Source of the DNA: Rhodovibrio salinarum DSM 9154
Lineage (GTDB): Bacteria > Pseudomonadota > Alphaproteobacteria > Kiloniellales > Rhodovibrionaceae
Assembly (NCBI RefSeq): GCF_000515255.1
Contig: NZ_KI911559.1
Location: 2,126,824-2,190,823 of the forward strand
Length of the DNA: 64,000 nt
Direction: 5' to 3'
The translations under genes and the position numbers were made by a program. Shown here in pieces: positions 10,102-17,291 of the stretch; the stretch's first letter is position 1, and the number at the start of each line of letters is the position of its first letter. Under the pieces are notes generated by a model. That model saw only the letters and a program-made list of their open reading frames with translations, had not been told where the DNA came from and searched no databases.

Positions 10102-10779
10102 TTAACCGTTGCGCTTTCCGCGTTTTTCCTCGGCTTCCTCACGTATTGCCTGAAGTTCCTGATGTACGTCGTCTTTTGTCATTGTTTCAATTTTAACGCG
10201 ACCTTGTGGTGTAATTATTTTTTGTATGGATTTAGAGATTTTTGTGAGTGCATCCGCTATTTCATGTTCCGCCGGTGTACCTAGAGTTACCAACCCCTTA
10301 AAAGCACTAACATCCATTTTCTGCGTCGTAGTTTCCTTCTTTCCATACGTATTCTCGTAATTTACGATGATTGTGAAGGGTTTCAATAGCGTATTGTCTT
10401 CGTCATCAAATAATTCATGGCCTACGTTTAGGAAGGTTTCAATTTGATCGCCAGGTGGGAGGACGGGTATGGGTGGTCGACTAGGTGTTTGACGAAAGCT
10501 CAAAACAAACTTATTGAAATTATCTTCATCCGCATCTCGGCCAATTTCCACATTATATGCCGGGCCATTCCCGACATTACCGATAACAATATTCAGGCAC
10601 GTTTTATGTCTTCGGTCGATGCTTAGATATGCGATCACTTTGGGTTCAGTGCCGGCCTGTCGTAGTCGTCTATTTTCTTCGACAAGCGCCTTCGTAAGAC
10701 GAGTAGAAACTATAGCACTTCCGGCGATCACAACCGTGGCGATCGCCGTTACAATACCCATAATTAACGTCGCATTCAT
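10102..10779 (-). CDS. Membrane-anchored protein of unknown function (islet)
   Basis: A 225-residue protein I do not recognise. One N-terminal membrane span (about 5-25, Ile/Ala/Val-rich) is followed by a short basic helix, then a beta-rich domain with regularly spaced hydrophobic strands (for example VIAYLSIDRR, CLNIVIGNVGNGPAYNVEIG, FTIIVNYENTYGKK). The GNVGNGPAYNV pattern recalls periplasmic or cytosolic beta-sandwich modules found after a single span. The C-terminal helix is highly charged. A good ribosome site (AAGGA) precedes ATG 10779. It is AT-richer than the chromosome and codirectional with the other three islet genes. Confidence 0.7.
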   Translation of the reverse strand: MNATLIMGIVTAIATVVIAGSAIVSTRLTKALVEENRRLRQAGTEPKVIAYLSIDRRHKTCLNIVIGNVGNGPAYNVEIGRDADEDNFNKFVLSFRQTPSRPPIPVLPPGDQIETFLNVGHELFDDEDNTLLKPFTIIVNYENTYGKKETTTQKMDVSAFKGLVTLGTPAEHEIADALTKISKSIQKIITPQGRVKIETMTKDDVHQELQAIREEAEEKRGKRNG

Positions 10780-10872
10780 GGACAGTATTCCTTCGTGTAA
10801 TCGTTCCTATGACCGGTACTTTCAGAGATATTGTAACCCGCCGATGGCCAGCCAGCACCAGTGCCCTCGCTC

Positions 10873-11352
10873 TCAACCATGATTCTTTGCGAGCGTACGG
10901 GCTTTCTCCTCTCGAGCAGCGAGATCCTGGTAGCGCTTGCCTAATCCATCGCTCCGCCGAGCGTTCCACGCCTCAAGGAACCGAAGTTCAAGAGAGTAAG
11001 CTTTCGCCTTACGAAGGATAATCGCGATGCGCCAAGCGTAGTAGGGTGCTGGGTACATGCCAGATTCGTAGTAGTGGGTTACCCCGTCGCGGACGATTTC
11101 GATGTGCTCGGACAGATTGTTGTCAATCGAACGCAAACGTTGACGGAACTCTTCCTCGCCGCCGCTCGGGTCAACCATACCGCGGTGACCCGTTGCCTCG
11201 CCGTACGTCTGGCCCGAAAGCATACCGGACGCAGCCTCGCTAAAGTGCCGCTTCTTGAGCTTTTGGCTCTCGACTGATGTGAGTGCCGGACGGTTTTCGA
11301 TCAGCTCGCAAAGATTGCGGACAGCTTGCAGATCTTGATTCTTAAGTTGCAA
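10873..11352 (-). CDS. Uncharacterised protein, helical (islet)
   Basis: A 159-residue soluble protein, start TTG at 11352 with no strong ribosome site. The C-terminal half reads YPAPYYAWRIAIILRKAKAY followed by a Leu/Glu-rich helix, a pattern seen in TPR-like solo-helix proteins where a Tyr-Pro-Trp-Arg-type motif starts a helical pair. Function unknown. A run of 15 C followed by 8 T lies about 90-115 bases upstream of its start, which could affect its promoter. The weak start codon makes the exact N-terminus uncertain. Confidence 0.65.
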   Translation of the reverse strand: MQLKNQDLQAVRNLCELIENRPALTSVESQKLKKRHFSEAASGMLSGQTYGEATGHRGMVDPSGGEEEFRQRLRSIDNNLSEHIEIVRDGVTHYYESGMYPAPYYAWRIAIILRKAKAYSLELRFLEAWNARRSDGLGKRYQDLAAREEKARTLAKNHG

Positions 11353-11443
11353 AGCGCACTCTGTGTAATCGTTATCTCGTGGTTATGTTCTTCTGCGCGC
11401 GAGCGACAGATTGAAGAAGAGTAACATGCTTAGTCGAGCGTTG

Positions 11444-11466
11444 CCCCCCCCCCCCCCCTTTTTTTT
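11444..11466. repeat. Homopolymer tract C15-T8
   Basis: Fifteen C residues (11444-11458) run directly into eight T residues (11459-11466). It sits between two islet genes and upstream of the minus-strand gene starting at 11352. Tracts of this length slip readily during replication, and also during sequencing. Confidence 0.9.
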
Positions 11467-11470
11467 GTAA

Positions 11471-11490
11471 CCGCTCCTGGCACGAAGCTG
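11471..11490. repeat. Intergenic 20-base repeat, copy 1
   Basis: CCGCTCCTGGCACGAAGCTG, 19 of 20 identical with 11984-12003. A third, weaker copy (CCGCTCGTGGCCCAAA) starts at 13007. All lie between islet genes. They resemble decayed copies of a dispersed intergenic repeat, which is my inference. Confidence 0.55.
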
Positions 11491-11552
11491 ACGTACAGTT
11501 TCTATTGGAACATGGTTTAGTTATACTGACCGGAGGTGCCCGACGTTAAACT

Positions 11553-11915
11553 TTAATCATTCCATAGGATTTTGATAGCAAAAACAATCGTGAAGAAACA
11601 TGCTATCCACAAGACGACGGGACCAGAAGACCCGCGAAATTTAAACCCAAGCGCATCAATTTCAATTGGACCATCCTTCTCTTGCCGGAGAAACACCACA
11701 ACAATAAAGGCACCTATCGCCGCCATCGGCAATCCGACGATTGTAGAAAATTGGCGCACAACAAGTTCAGTCGAGATTGGATCATTTTGTAAGAGGTACT
11801 CAAAGAACCAAGTGAAAATAAATATCAATGCAACAAAAATTGAAAATATCGCGGACACGAAAGCTGCACGTCCGGGACCCGAGCCATCTTTGCCTTTTGG
11901 GTCGCGCTCGTCCAT
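11553..11915 (-). CDS. Small integral membrane protein (islet)
   Basis: A 120-residue protein with a polar N-terminus (MDERDPKGKDGSG) and three predicted spans: about 18-40 (Phe/Ile-rich, ending FFEYLL), 60-78 (GLPMAAIGAFIVVVFL) and 98-116 (VVLWIACFFTIVFAIKI). Between spans 2 and 3 is a short loop, EIDALGFKFRGSSGP. This last motif is common in small membrane proteins of unknown role found near defence or prophage genes. ATG 11915 was chosen because the residues further upstream (to 12017) are coded by the intergenic repeat. I cannot assign a function. Confidence 0.65.
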   Translation of the reverse strand: MDERDPKGKDGSGPGRAAFVSAIFSIFVALIFIFTWFFEYLLQNDPISTELVVRQFSTIVGLPMAAIGAFIVVVFLRQEKDGPIEIDALGFKFRGSSGPVVLWIACFFTIVFAIKILWND

Positions 11916-11983
11916 CGCTCCAAGCAATCCGTGTTCAAAATCCAAAGCTTTAAAATAGCATAGGTCTACGCGTCCTAGAAGGT

Positions 11984-12003
11984 CCGCTCCTGGCCCGAAG
12001 CTG
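11984..12003. repeat. Intergenic 20-base repeat, copy 2
   Basis: CCGCTCCTGGCCCGAAGCTG; pairs with the copy at 11471-11490 (19/20). Confidence 0.55.
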
Positions 12004-12107
12004 CCTGAAGGCCTCACACAACCCGCGTCCGGAACTCCCTCGACACCGGACGGCGACGAAGACGGACCACTCTTCAGGGCCTGACCCAGAGCGGTCGCTG
12101 TGTCTTA

Positions 12108-12132
12108 AACCGGAGGCAGTCAGCCTCCGGTT
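12108..12132 (-). terminator. Hairpin at the 3' end of the 281-residue islet gene
   Basis: Perfect 10-bp arms (AACCGGAGGC and GCCTCCGGTT) around a 5-base loop that contains the stop codon of the minus-strand gene, followed on that strand by TTAAG. The T-tract is short, so termination strength is uncertain. Confidence 0.55.
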
Positions 12133-12965
12133 AGCCGCTTACTGGCCTCATGCCATCTTCGAAAAAGATCATCGAACTTATTGGCGCAATCGATATCGTA
12201 AAATGCAAGCAGCGACTCGTGACATTGGATAAGACTAAAAAGAGCATCATACATGAATAAAACAGCTGGCCACGAAGGGTCGGGTGCCAAAACAAGCTGG
12301 TCGGAAGGAGTTTTGTGAAGGCCGATCATATTCAACGCGTACGCGTCAAAATGTGTTACGGAACTGAATTGCTGATAGATAGGCGCATATAAATCACCAA
12401 GTGTTTGTCGATCCAAGGCGGTACTGGATGGAGGTTGAAGCTTATCTCTCTTGTCTGCCATATCGCTTAAAGGCAGAGAATTCCAGCGTTCCAGATACCC
12501 TTTTTGTTTTTTCGTTGGTATATCCACCATCCAATCTTCTATAGTTACCCCACTGTTTTCGAGTTCTTCGCGTTGGGAAGAGGTGAGGTTTCGAAATATT
12601 TTGTTCGCTTTTGCATAGTAACTACCAATATATTTCACCATTTCGGCGTGATCTGGCTGTCGAGCCAACCAAGACAAGCGAACCGTTTGCTCGTAACGAT
12701 CCCTAATTAACGACATAGCTGGGAGAGATAACGCCCAAGAAGCGGAGAGGCGAGCAGAGACACTCGTTGTTTCCGAAATATATAATAAACGGGTAAATAA
12801 GTGCTGTCGCGGCGTCTCTTCTAATTGAAGATGGCCACCTAGTGCTTCATGAAAATCATCAAAACACTGAGACAGAATCTTTTCTATTTCAGCAACTGGT
12901 GGATGCTGGAGATAGGGTCCCAGGTGGTTCGGCACCTGTGCCCTGCTTTGCGAGCTATCGGCCAT
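12120..12965 (-). CDS. DUF5677-like protein of unknown function (islet)
   Basis: A 281-residue, mostly helical soluble protein. A central helix reads SLIRDRYEQTVRLSWLARQP, followed by a charged region, WMVDIPTKKQKGYLERWNSL and LYAPIYQQFSSVTHFDAYAL. The arrangement (Arg-x-x-Tyr-Glu helix, then a later Ser-Ser-x-x-His-x-Asp/Glu) resembles DUF5677-type proteins, whose biochemical role is not established. The assignment is from pattern memory and is tentative. Start ATG 12965. Codon use is AT-richer than neighbours outside the islet. Its stop codon lies inside a terminator-like hairpin. Confidence 0.7.
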   Translation of the reverse strand: MADSSQSRAQVPNHLGPYLQHPPVAEIEKILSQCFDDFHEALGGHLQLEETPRQHLFTRLLYISETTSVSARLSASWALSLPAMSLIRDRYEQTVRLSWLARQPDHAEMVKYIGSYYAKANKIFRNLTSSQREELENSGVTIEDWMVDIPTKKQKGYLERWNSLPLSDMADKRDKLQPPSSTALDRQTLGDLYAPIYQQFSSVTHFDAYALNMIGLHKTPSDQLVLAPDPSWPAVLFMYDALFSLIQCHESLLAFYDIDCANKFDDLFRRWHEASKRLTGG

Positions 12966-13205
12966 GGCGACAACGATAACACCTCTAATTCAGGTATGTT
13001 AGATGACCGCTCGTGGCCCAAACCGGGCGCGGCAACGAGCGAGCGCTGGGTCCGTAGTGCCCCCGAAAGCTGTCTACAGGGATCGTTCAGTCTGGGTTGA
13101 ACCACTAGACGTCCGACCGATCGCATCCAACTTTGCCCCATATCAGGGGGTAAATTGGACGGATTGCGGTTGGATAACTGGCGGAAAACTGCGACAGGAG
13201 ACTGA

Positions 13206-13245
13206 TTTGGGAGCAGGCGGCCGTTGGTTCGAATCCAGCCGCCCC
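13206..13245 (+). repeat. attR-like tRNA-Pro 3' fragment
   Basis: A copy of the tRNA-Pro sequence from anticodon loop to acceptor strand (39/40), followed by ACCA. One base of the acceptor strand (the G at 9601) is missing, and there is no 5' half, so it is not a functional tRNA. This is the expected scar of a tRNA-targeted insertion. Confidence 0.75.
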
Positions 13246-13249
13246 ACCA

Positions 13250-13738
13250 ATAAAATCAGATGGTTAGCTAGAGTCTCGCGTGGCGCGTCCAGCTCTCGGC
13301 CGTGGAACGTGCTCTAATCGTTCTGCCGTCGGTCTGTCCCAAGCTTGCGGTTGGTTTGCACGGGCGCGCGGGATTTATGTCCATTGTCCGACCGTAGGTG
13401 GGCCAGCCGCTGCGCGATTACGATCACGATCAGGTCACGCTAACGGTCGAGCCTGCAGACAATGCGAAGGGTGGCCTTGGCGATTGGGACGTCCCTATCA
13501 TCACCTTCTCGCGCGTATACGCGGTCAACGGTAACGTGAAAAGATAGTCGGGCGACGTGGATGAGAAGCGCCGTGTACGGGGCGCTCGCTAAATCGTCTA
13601 GCGTATTCTACTATCCGGGGAATGCGGGCTCCAAGTACCCGTCAGGCGGGCAATCTTCCGTTCTCGGCTGGATCTCCGGTGCCCGCTAACGTGCCTGCCT
13701 GGATTTCTTGACCGAGACCAGAGGGGAAAGCCGGACCT
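13250..13738. other. Region between the islet and the LysE gene, with a gene remnant
   Basis: It contains the second 22-base direct repeat (13302-13323). On the plus strand, 13398-13547 is an open frame of about 50 codons with balanced, protein-like composition (for example TLTVEPADNAKGG and DWDVPIITFSR) ending in TAG. It lacks a good start and is probably the C-terminal remnant of a lost gene. Nothing else is evident before the LysE ribosome site. Confidence 0.4.
13302..13323 (+). repeat. 22-base direct repeat, copy 2
   Basis: Identical to 9680-9701; similarity continues weakly for about 10 further bases. It lies outside the right tRNA fragment, 52 bases after the ACCA. Confidence 0.7.
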
Positions 13739-14344
13739 ATGCAGATCGAGCATCTGATCGCGTTCAACATCACCTTGCTTCTGGCGATTGCGAGCCCGGG
13801 CCCTGCCTTGCTGATCGCCATGCAAACAAGTTTGAGCAGTGGGCGGCGGGCCGGCGTCGCGATCGGGGTCGGCCTCGGCCTGATGGCATCGATCTGGACC
13901 GGTCTGGCGCTGGTCGGTCTGAATGCGCTGTTCGAGTTGTTGCCCTGGTTTTATGGCGTGGCGACTTACATCGGGGCCGGGTATCTCGTCTACATCGCCT
14001 GGCATATGTGGCGGGACGCCAAGGAGCCGATCAAGGCCGATGTCAAACTGGACCGCCATGCCTTCCGGCAGGGCTTCCTGGTCAACCTGTTCAATCCGAA
14101 GTCGATGCTGTTTGCCGCCGGCGTCCTGATCGCGATCTTTCCTCCGGAGATGACGATGGCGGAAAACGCGGTCGTGGTGCTCAACCACCTCGTCATCGAA
14201 TGGATCTTCTACACCGTGCTGGCCATCGTCATGAACAGTCAGGCCGTCAAGCGCCAGTACATGAAGGCCAAGGCGGTGATCGACCGTGTCGCGGGCATGG
14301 TATTGTGCGCGCTGGCGATCCGTCTGGTGCTCAGCAGTCATTGA
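13739..14344 (+). CDS. LysE/RhtB family amino-acid exporter
   Basis: A 201-residue inner-membrane protein with about six hydrophobic spans. The family signature is present: SPGPALLIAMQTSLSSGRRAG after span 1, then GAGYLVYIAWHMWRD, and FLVNLFNPKSMLF at mid-protein. The family exports amino acids or homoserine lactone-like compounds; the substrate here is unknown. A GAGGGGAAAG ribosome site precedes ATG 13739. It stands alone, just right of the islet remnant region. Confidence 0.9.
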   Translation: MQIEHLIAFNITLLLAIASPGPALLIAMQTSLSSGRRAGVAIGVGLGLMASIWTGLALVGLNALFELLPWFYGVATYIGAGYLVYIAWHMWRDAKEPIKADVKLDRHAFRQGFLVNLFNPKSMLFAAGVLIAIFPPEMTMAENAVVVLNHLVIEWIFYTVLAIVMNSQAVKRQYMKAKAVIDRVAGMVLCALAIRLVLSSH

Positions 14345-14622
14345 CCTTGTGGTCTCCCCCGGCTTTCACGCCGACGGCTGTCTTGACCGGGCTTGAGCGC
14401 GGGGGTAGGGGGAAGAGAGCAATGCGGTGGGTCGCTTGCAACGCGCGGTCCGGGACCAGCCCGGTTGGCGGAGGGGCGCCCATCGACGGGAGCGTCTGCG
14501 TGCGCCGTTTCGGCCGGCACGAGGCTGCGGAAGCGGGCGCCGCGCGCGGGGTCCCAGGCAGCCCGGGCTTGTCCGATGGGCACGGCACGACGCGTTGACG
14601 CAAGGACGGCAAACGAGACGTC

Positions 14623-14928
14623 ATGCAAGCGCGCATCTATCAGCTACCCAAGACCGCCATGCAGTCCGGCAAGGCCAACACCAACCGCTGGGTTCTGGAG
14701 TTCGAGCCCGAACACAAGCGCGAGGTGGAACCGCTGATGGGCTGGACCGCGTCGAGCGAGACCCAGACCCAGGTGCGCATGTGGTTCGCCTCCCAGGAGG
14801 AGGCGATCGCGTTCTGCGAGCGCGAAGGCTACATGTATTCGGTCGAGGAGCCGCGCCGGCGCGAGGTCAAGCCCAAGGCCTATGCCGACAACTTCAAATA
14901 CGGCCGCCTGGGCGTCTGGACGCACTAG
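14623..14928 (+). CDS. NADH dehydrogenase (complex I) accessory subunit, NDUFS4-like
   Basis: A 101-residue protein of the ETC complex I / NDUFS4 (18-kDa, AQDQ) family. Typical motifs are the opening ARIYQLPKTAMQSG, NRWVLEFEP, MGWTASSETQTQVRMWF (middle part), ATS-type FASQEEAIAFCEREGY, and the C-terminal YADNFKYGRLGVWTH. It is a supernumerary subunit on the matrix/cytoplasmic arm, found in alphaproteobacteria and mitochondria, and usually encoded away from the nuo operon, as here. The 278 bases before it hold no recognisable gene. Confidence 0.93.
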   Translation: MQARIYQLPKTAMQSGKANTNRWVLEFEPEHKREVEPLMGWTASSETQTQVRMWFASQEEAIAFCEREGYMYSVEEPRRREVKPKAYADNFKYGRLGVWTH

Positions 14929-14955
14929 GGGCGTTCAAGCCTGCCTGTTGCTTCT

Positions 14956-15032
14956 GCGCCCGTAGCTCAACCGGATAGAGCACGCGCCTTCTAAGCGCGT
15001 GGTTGCAGGTTCAAGTCCTGCCGGGCGCACCA
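14956..15032 (+). tRNA. tRNA-Arg (anticodon TCT)
   Basis: A 77-base cloverleaf with encoded CCA. Acceptor GCGCCCG/CGGGCGC, anticodon stem CGCGC/GCGCG with loop CTTCTAA (anticodon TCT), T arm GCAGG-TTCAAGT-CCTGC. Five T residues and a GC-rich hairpin follow within 20 bases. Confidence 0.97.
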
Positions 15033-15127
15033 CCTTTTTGCGCGCTTCTCGAGCGCGCCGACTGCTGGACACCACCCGCAAGACTCGCGTGTGAGGTGCC
15101 ATGGCGGACCGGTTGGGGACTCAATTC

Positions 15128-15448
15128 ATGAAGACTTATAGGGTATTCGCCGGTCTTGCGGCGGCGATGGTGTTAGCCGCCGGCACGGGCGCGGCCGCGA
15201 CCACGCTGCCCGATGTGCGTGAGCCGGCCAGCTATGACAAGCCAAGACCGGTGCGCACGGCGATCGAGCGGATGCAGAAGACCCTGGCCGATCATGCCGA
15301 GGATAACTGGCAGGCGCAGCGTAACGCGGGCATCTGCGAGGACGCGGCCCGGCGCCTGCACGACTACGTGACCTCCCAGGCCTATACCGCCGAGTTGGGC
15401 GAGCAGCTTTGGCGTGAGTGCCATCAGGCCTACACCGGCGTGGAGTAA
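15128..15448 (+). CDS. Small secreted protein of unknown function
   Basis: A 106-residue protein with a cleavable signal peptide (basic MKTYR, hydrophobic Ala/Val core, likely cut after GAAA). The mature part is helical and charged, with two cysteines (in AGICEDAAR and WRECHQAY) that could form a disulfide in the periplasm. No family recognised. I chose ATG 15128 because it begins at a typical signal peptide; the frame is open to 15101. It converges with modC. Confidence 0.7.
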   Translation: MKTYRVFAGLAAAMVLAAGTGAAATTLPDVREPASYDKPRPVRTAIERMQKTLADHAEDNWQAQRNAGICEDAARRLHDYVTSQAYTAELGEQLWRECHQAYTGVE

Positions 15449-15461
15449 CCGGCGCTTTGGG

Positions 15462-16586
15462 CTAGGACGACGCCGTTTCAGTTGGCGTCGGCTCCCGGGC
15501 GCGGCCGACGTTATAGCGGTCGATCGCCACGGCCTTGATCAGCGCGTGGACGGGGGTGCCGACCGTGAGGCCCAGCCGGCGCAGCGAGCGCTTGGTGATC
15601 CGGGCCCACAGGGTGTGGGCACCTATCTGGACGCTGAGGTCGACCAGCGCCCCCGGATCGGTCCCGATCTCGGCGACGGTTCCCTGCAGCACGTTCAGAA
15701 TGCTGCTGTCCTGCGGCGGCGATAGCGCCAGGGCGACGTCGCGGGCGCGGATCCGTACCCGCAGGCGCGCGCCCTCGACTAGGTCGAGTTGGCGGACGAA
15801 CAACTCTCCGCCCTCGAATGTCAGCGCGCTGAGCTGGTCCGCCGGTTCGTGCCGGGCGACCGAGACGGGCAGGGTGGCGCCCGCCTCATAACGACCGGTC
15901 AGGGGGCGCAGTTCCAGGCGGCCGGTGACCTCCTCGACCGGGCCGGTGGCGGCGACTTGGCCGTCGTCGAGCAACACCATCGTGTCCGCCAGGCGGACGA
16001 TCTCCTCCATCGCGTGGGTGACGTAGACGATCGGCAGGTCCAGCTCGTCGCGCAGCCGCTCGATGAATGGCAGCACCTCTTCCTTGCGTGGCTGGTCGAG
16101 GGACGCCAGCGGCTCGTCCATCAGTAACAGGCGTGGCCGGGCGAGCAGCGCGCGCCCCAGGGCGACACGCTGCTTCTCCCCGCCCGAGAGGTCGCGCGGA
16201 CGGCGGCTCAGCAAGTCGCCGAGGCCGAGTAGCGCCACCACCTGGTCCAGCGTGACGCCGGCCGCGTCCTTGGGCGCGCGTTTGGCGCCATACAGCAGGT
16301 TGCCGCGCACCGAATAGTGCGGGAACAGCCGGCCTTCCTGAAAGACATAGCCGATGCGGCGGTTTTCGGGCAGCAGATCGATCCCGTGGTCGCTGTCGAA
16401 CAGCACGCTCTCGCCCACGGCGATCCGGCCGGCGTCTGGACGCACCAGACCTGCCAGCGCGTTGACCAGGCTGGTCTTGCCCGCGCCGGAGCGGCCGAAC
16501 AGCGCGACGATCCCTTTGGCCGGGCAGGTGAAGTGCGCGTTCAGGCCGAATGGTCCCAGGGATTTGACGACGGAAACGTCGAGCAT
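15462..16586 (-). CDS. modC: Molybdate ABC transporter ATP-binding protein ModC
   Basis: A 374-residue ATPase. Walker A GRSGAGKTS, signature LSGGEKQRVALGRAL, Walker B LLLMDEPLASLD and the switch histidine in YVTHAME are all intact. The C-terminal third (about 290-365) is the TOBE/Mop domain (VLQGTVAEIGTDPGALVDL, LWARITKRSL) that binds oxyanions and can inhibit transport. It powers molybdate uptake with ModB and ModA, encoded just upstream on the same strand, and lies three bases beyond the modB stop. Confidence 0.95.
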   Translation of the reverse strand: MLDVSVVKSLGPFGLNAHFTCPAKGIVALFGRSGAGKTSLVNALAGLVRPDAGRIAVGESVLFDSDHGIDLLPENRRIGYVFQEGRLFPHYSVRGNLLYGAKRAPKDAAGVTLDQVVALLGLGDLLSRRPRDLSGGEKQRVALGRALLARPRLLLMDEPLASLDQPRKEEVLPFIERLRDELDLPIVYVTHAMEEIVRLADTMVLLDDGQVAATGPVEEVTGRLELRPLTGRYEAGATLPVSVARHEPADQLSALTFEGGELFVRQLDLVEGARLRVRIRARDVALALSPPQDSSILNVLQGTVAEIGTDPGALVDLSVQIGAHTLWARITKRSLRRLGLTVGTPVHALIKAVAIDRYNVGRAREPTPTETASS

Positions 16587-16589
16587 CGC

Positions 16590-17282
16590 TTAGCCCGCGA
16601 TCCGCGCTTTGACGCGGCGCGCCAGGAGTTCGGAGGCCGCGAGCGCGACCAGAGCGAGCACGACCGAGATCGCCGCCATGCGCAGCGCGCCGGATTCACC
16701 ATCTGGCTGTTGGACCAGGCTGTAGAGCGCCAGCGGCAGGGTGCGCGTTTCGCCCGGGATGTTTGAGACGAAGGTAATGGTGGCGCCGAACTCCCCTAGG
16801 CTGCGGGCAAAGCCCAGGATCGCACCGGCCAGCAGGCCGGGGGCGGTGAGCGGCAGCGTAATGGTCACGAACACTTCCAGCCGTCCGGCGCCCAACGTGC
16901 GCGCGGCCGATTCCAACCGCGTATCGACTGCCTCCAGCGATAGTCGGATGGCGCGCACCATCAGGGGGAACGCCATCACCGCGGCGGCGAGGGCCGCGCC
17001 CTGCCAGGTGAAGGCGATCGTGACGCCGAGACTCTCATCGAGCCAGCCGCCGACCGGCCCCTGACGCCCGAAGGTTAGCAGCAGCAGGTAGCCCACCACC
17101 ACCGGCGGCAGGACGAGAGGCAGGTGTACGACACCGTTCAGCAGTGTCTTGCCCGGGAACTCCCGTCGGGCCAGCAGCCATGCCACCGCAAGCGCTGCCG
17201 GCAGGCCAGTTGCAACCGCCCAGACCGCCACGCGCAGGCTTAAGGTGAGCGCTTCCTGCTCGAGTTCGGTGAGGGCGATCAT
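16590..17282 (-). CDS. modB: Molybdate ABC transporter permease ModB
   Basis: A 230-residue inner-membrane permease with five to six spans. It carries the cytoplasmic EAA loop near the middle (ESAARTLGAGRLEVFVTITLP), which contacts ModC. HLPLVLPPVVVGYLLL and GAILGFARSLGEFGAT are typical of ModB/CysT-type permeases; the latter contains the conserved Arg-x-x-Gly-Glu. It starts ten bases after modA ends and modC follows closely, so modABC forms one operon. Confidence 0.95.
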   Translation of the reverse strand: MIALTELEQEALTLSLRVAVWAVATGLPAALAVAWLLARREFPGKTLLNGVVHLPLVLPPVVVGYLLLLTFGRQGPVGGWLDESLGVTIAFTWQGAALAAAVMAFPLMVRAIRLSLEAVDTRLESAARTLGAGRLEVFVTITLPLTAPGLLAGAILGFARSLGEFGATITFVSNIPGETRTLPLALYSLVQQPDGESGALRMAAISVVLALVALAASELLARRVKARIAG

Positions 17283-17291
17283 GCGGGGCGT

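Larger units (their letters stand above)
9561..13249. mobile_element. Candidate tRNA-Pro integrative islet, about 3.7 kb, no integrase
   Basis: The segment lies between the tRNA-Pro 3' half and a second copy of that 3' half (39/40 identical). Inside, DNA is clearly richer in A and T than the flanks. Four genes all read on the minus strand and none has a recognised housekeeping role. Boundaries at a tRNA 3' end, atypical composition and orphan genes are typical of elements inserted by a tyrosine recombinase. No integrase, relaxase or phage gene is seen, so it is either a decayed element or one mobilised in trans. An old tandem duplication of the tRNA is the alternative. Confidence 0.6.

Noticed and set aside
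13206-13249. A second functional tRNA-Pro
   Set aside because: The 5' half (acceptor, D arm and 5' anticodon stem) is missing and one acceptor base is deleted.
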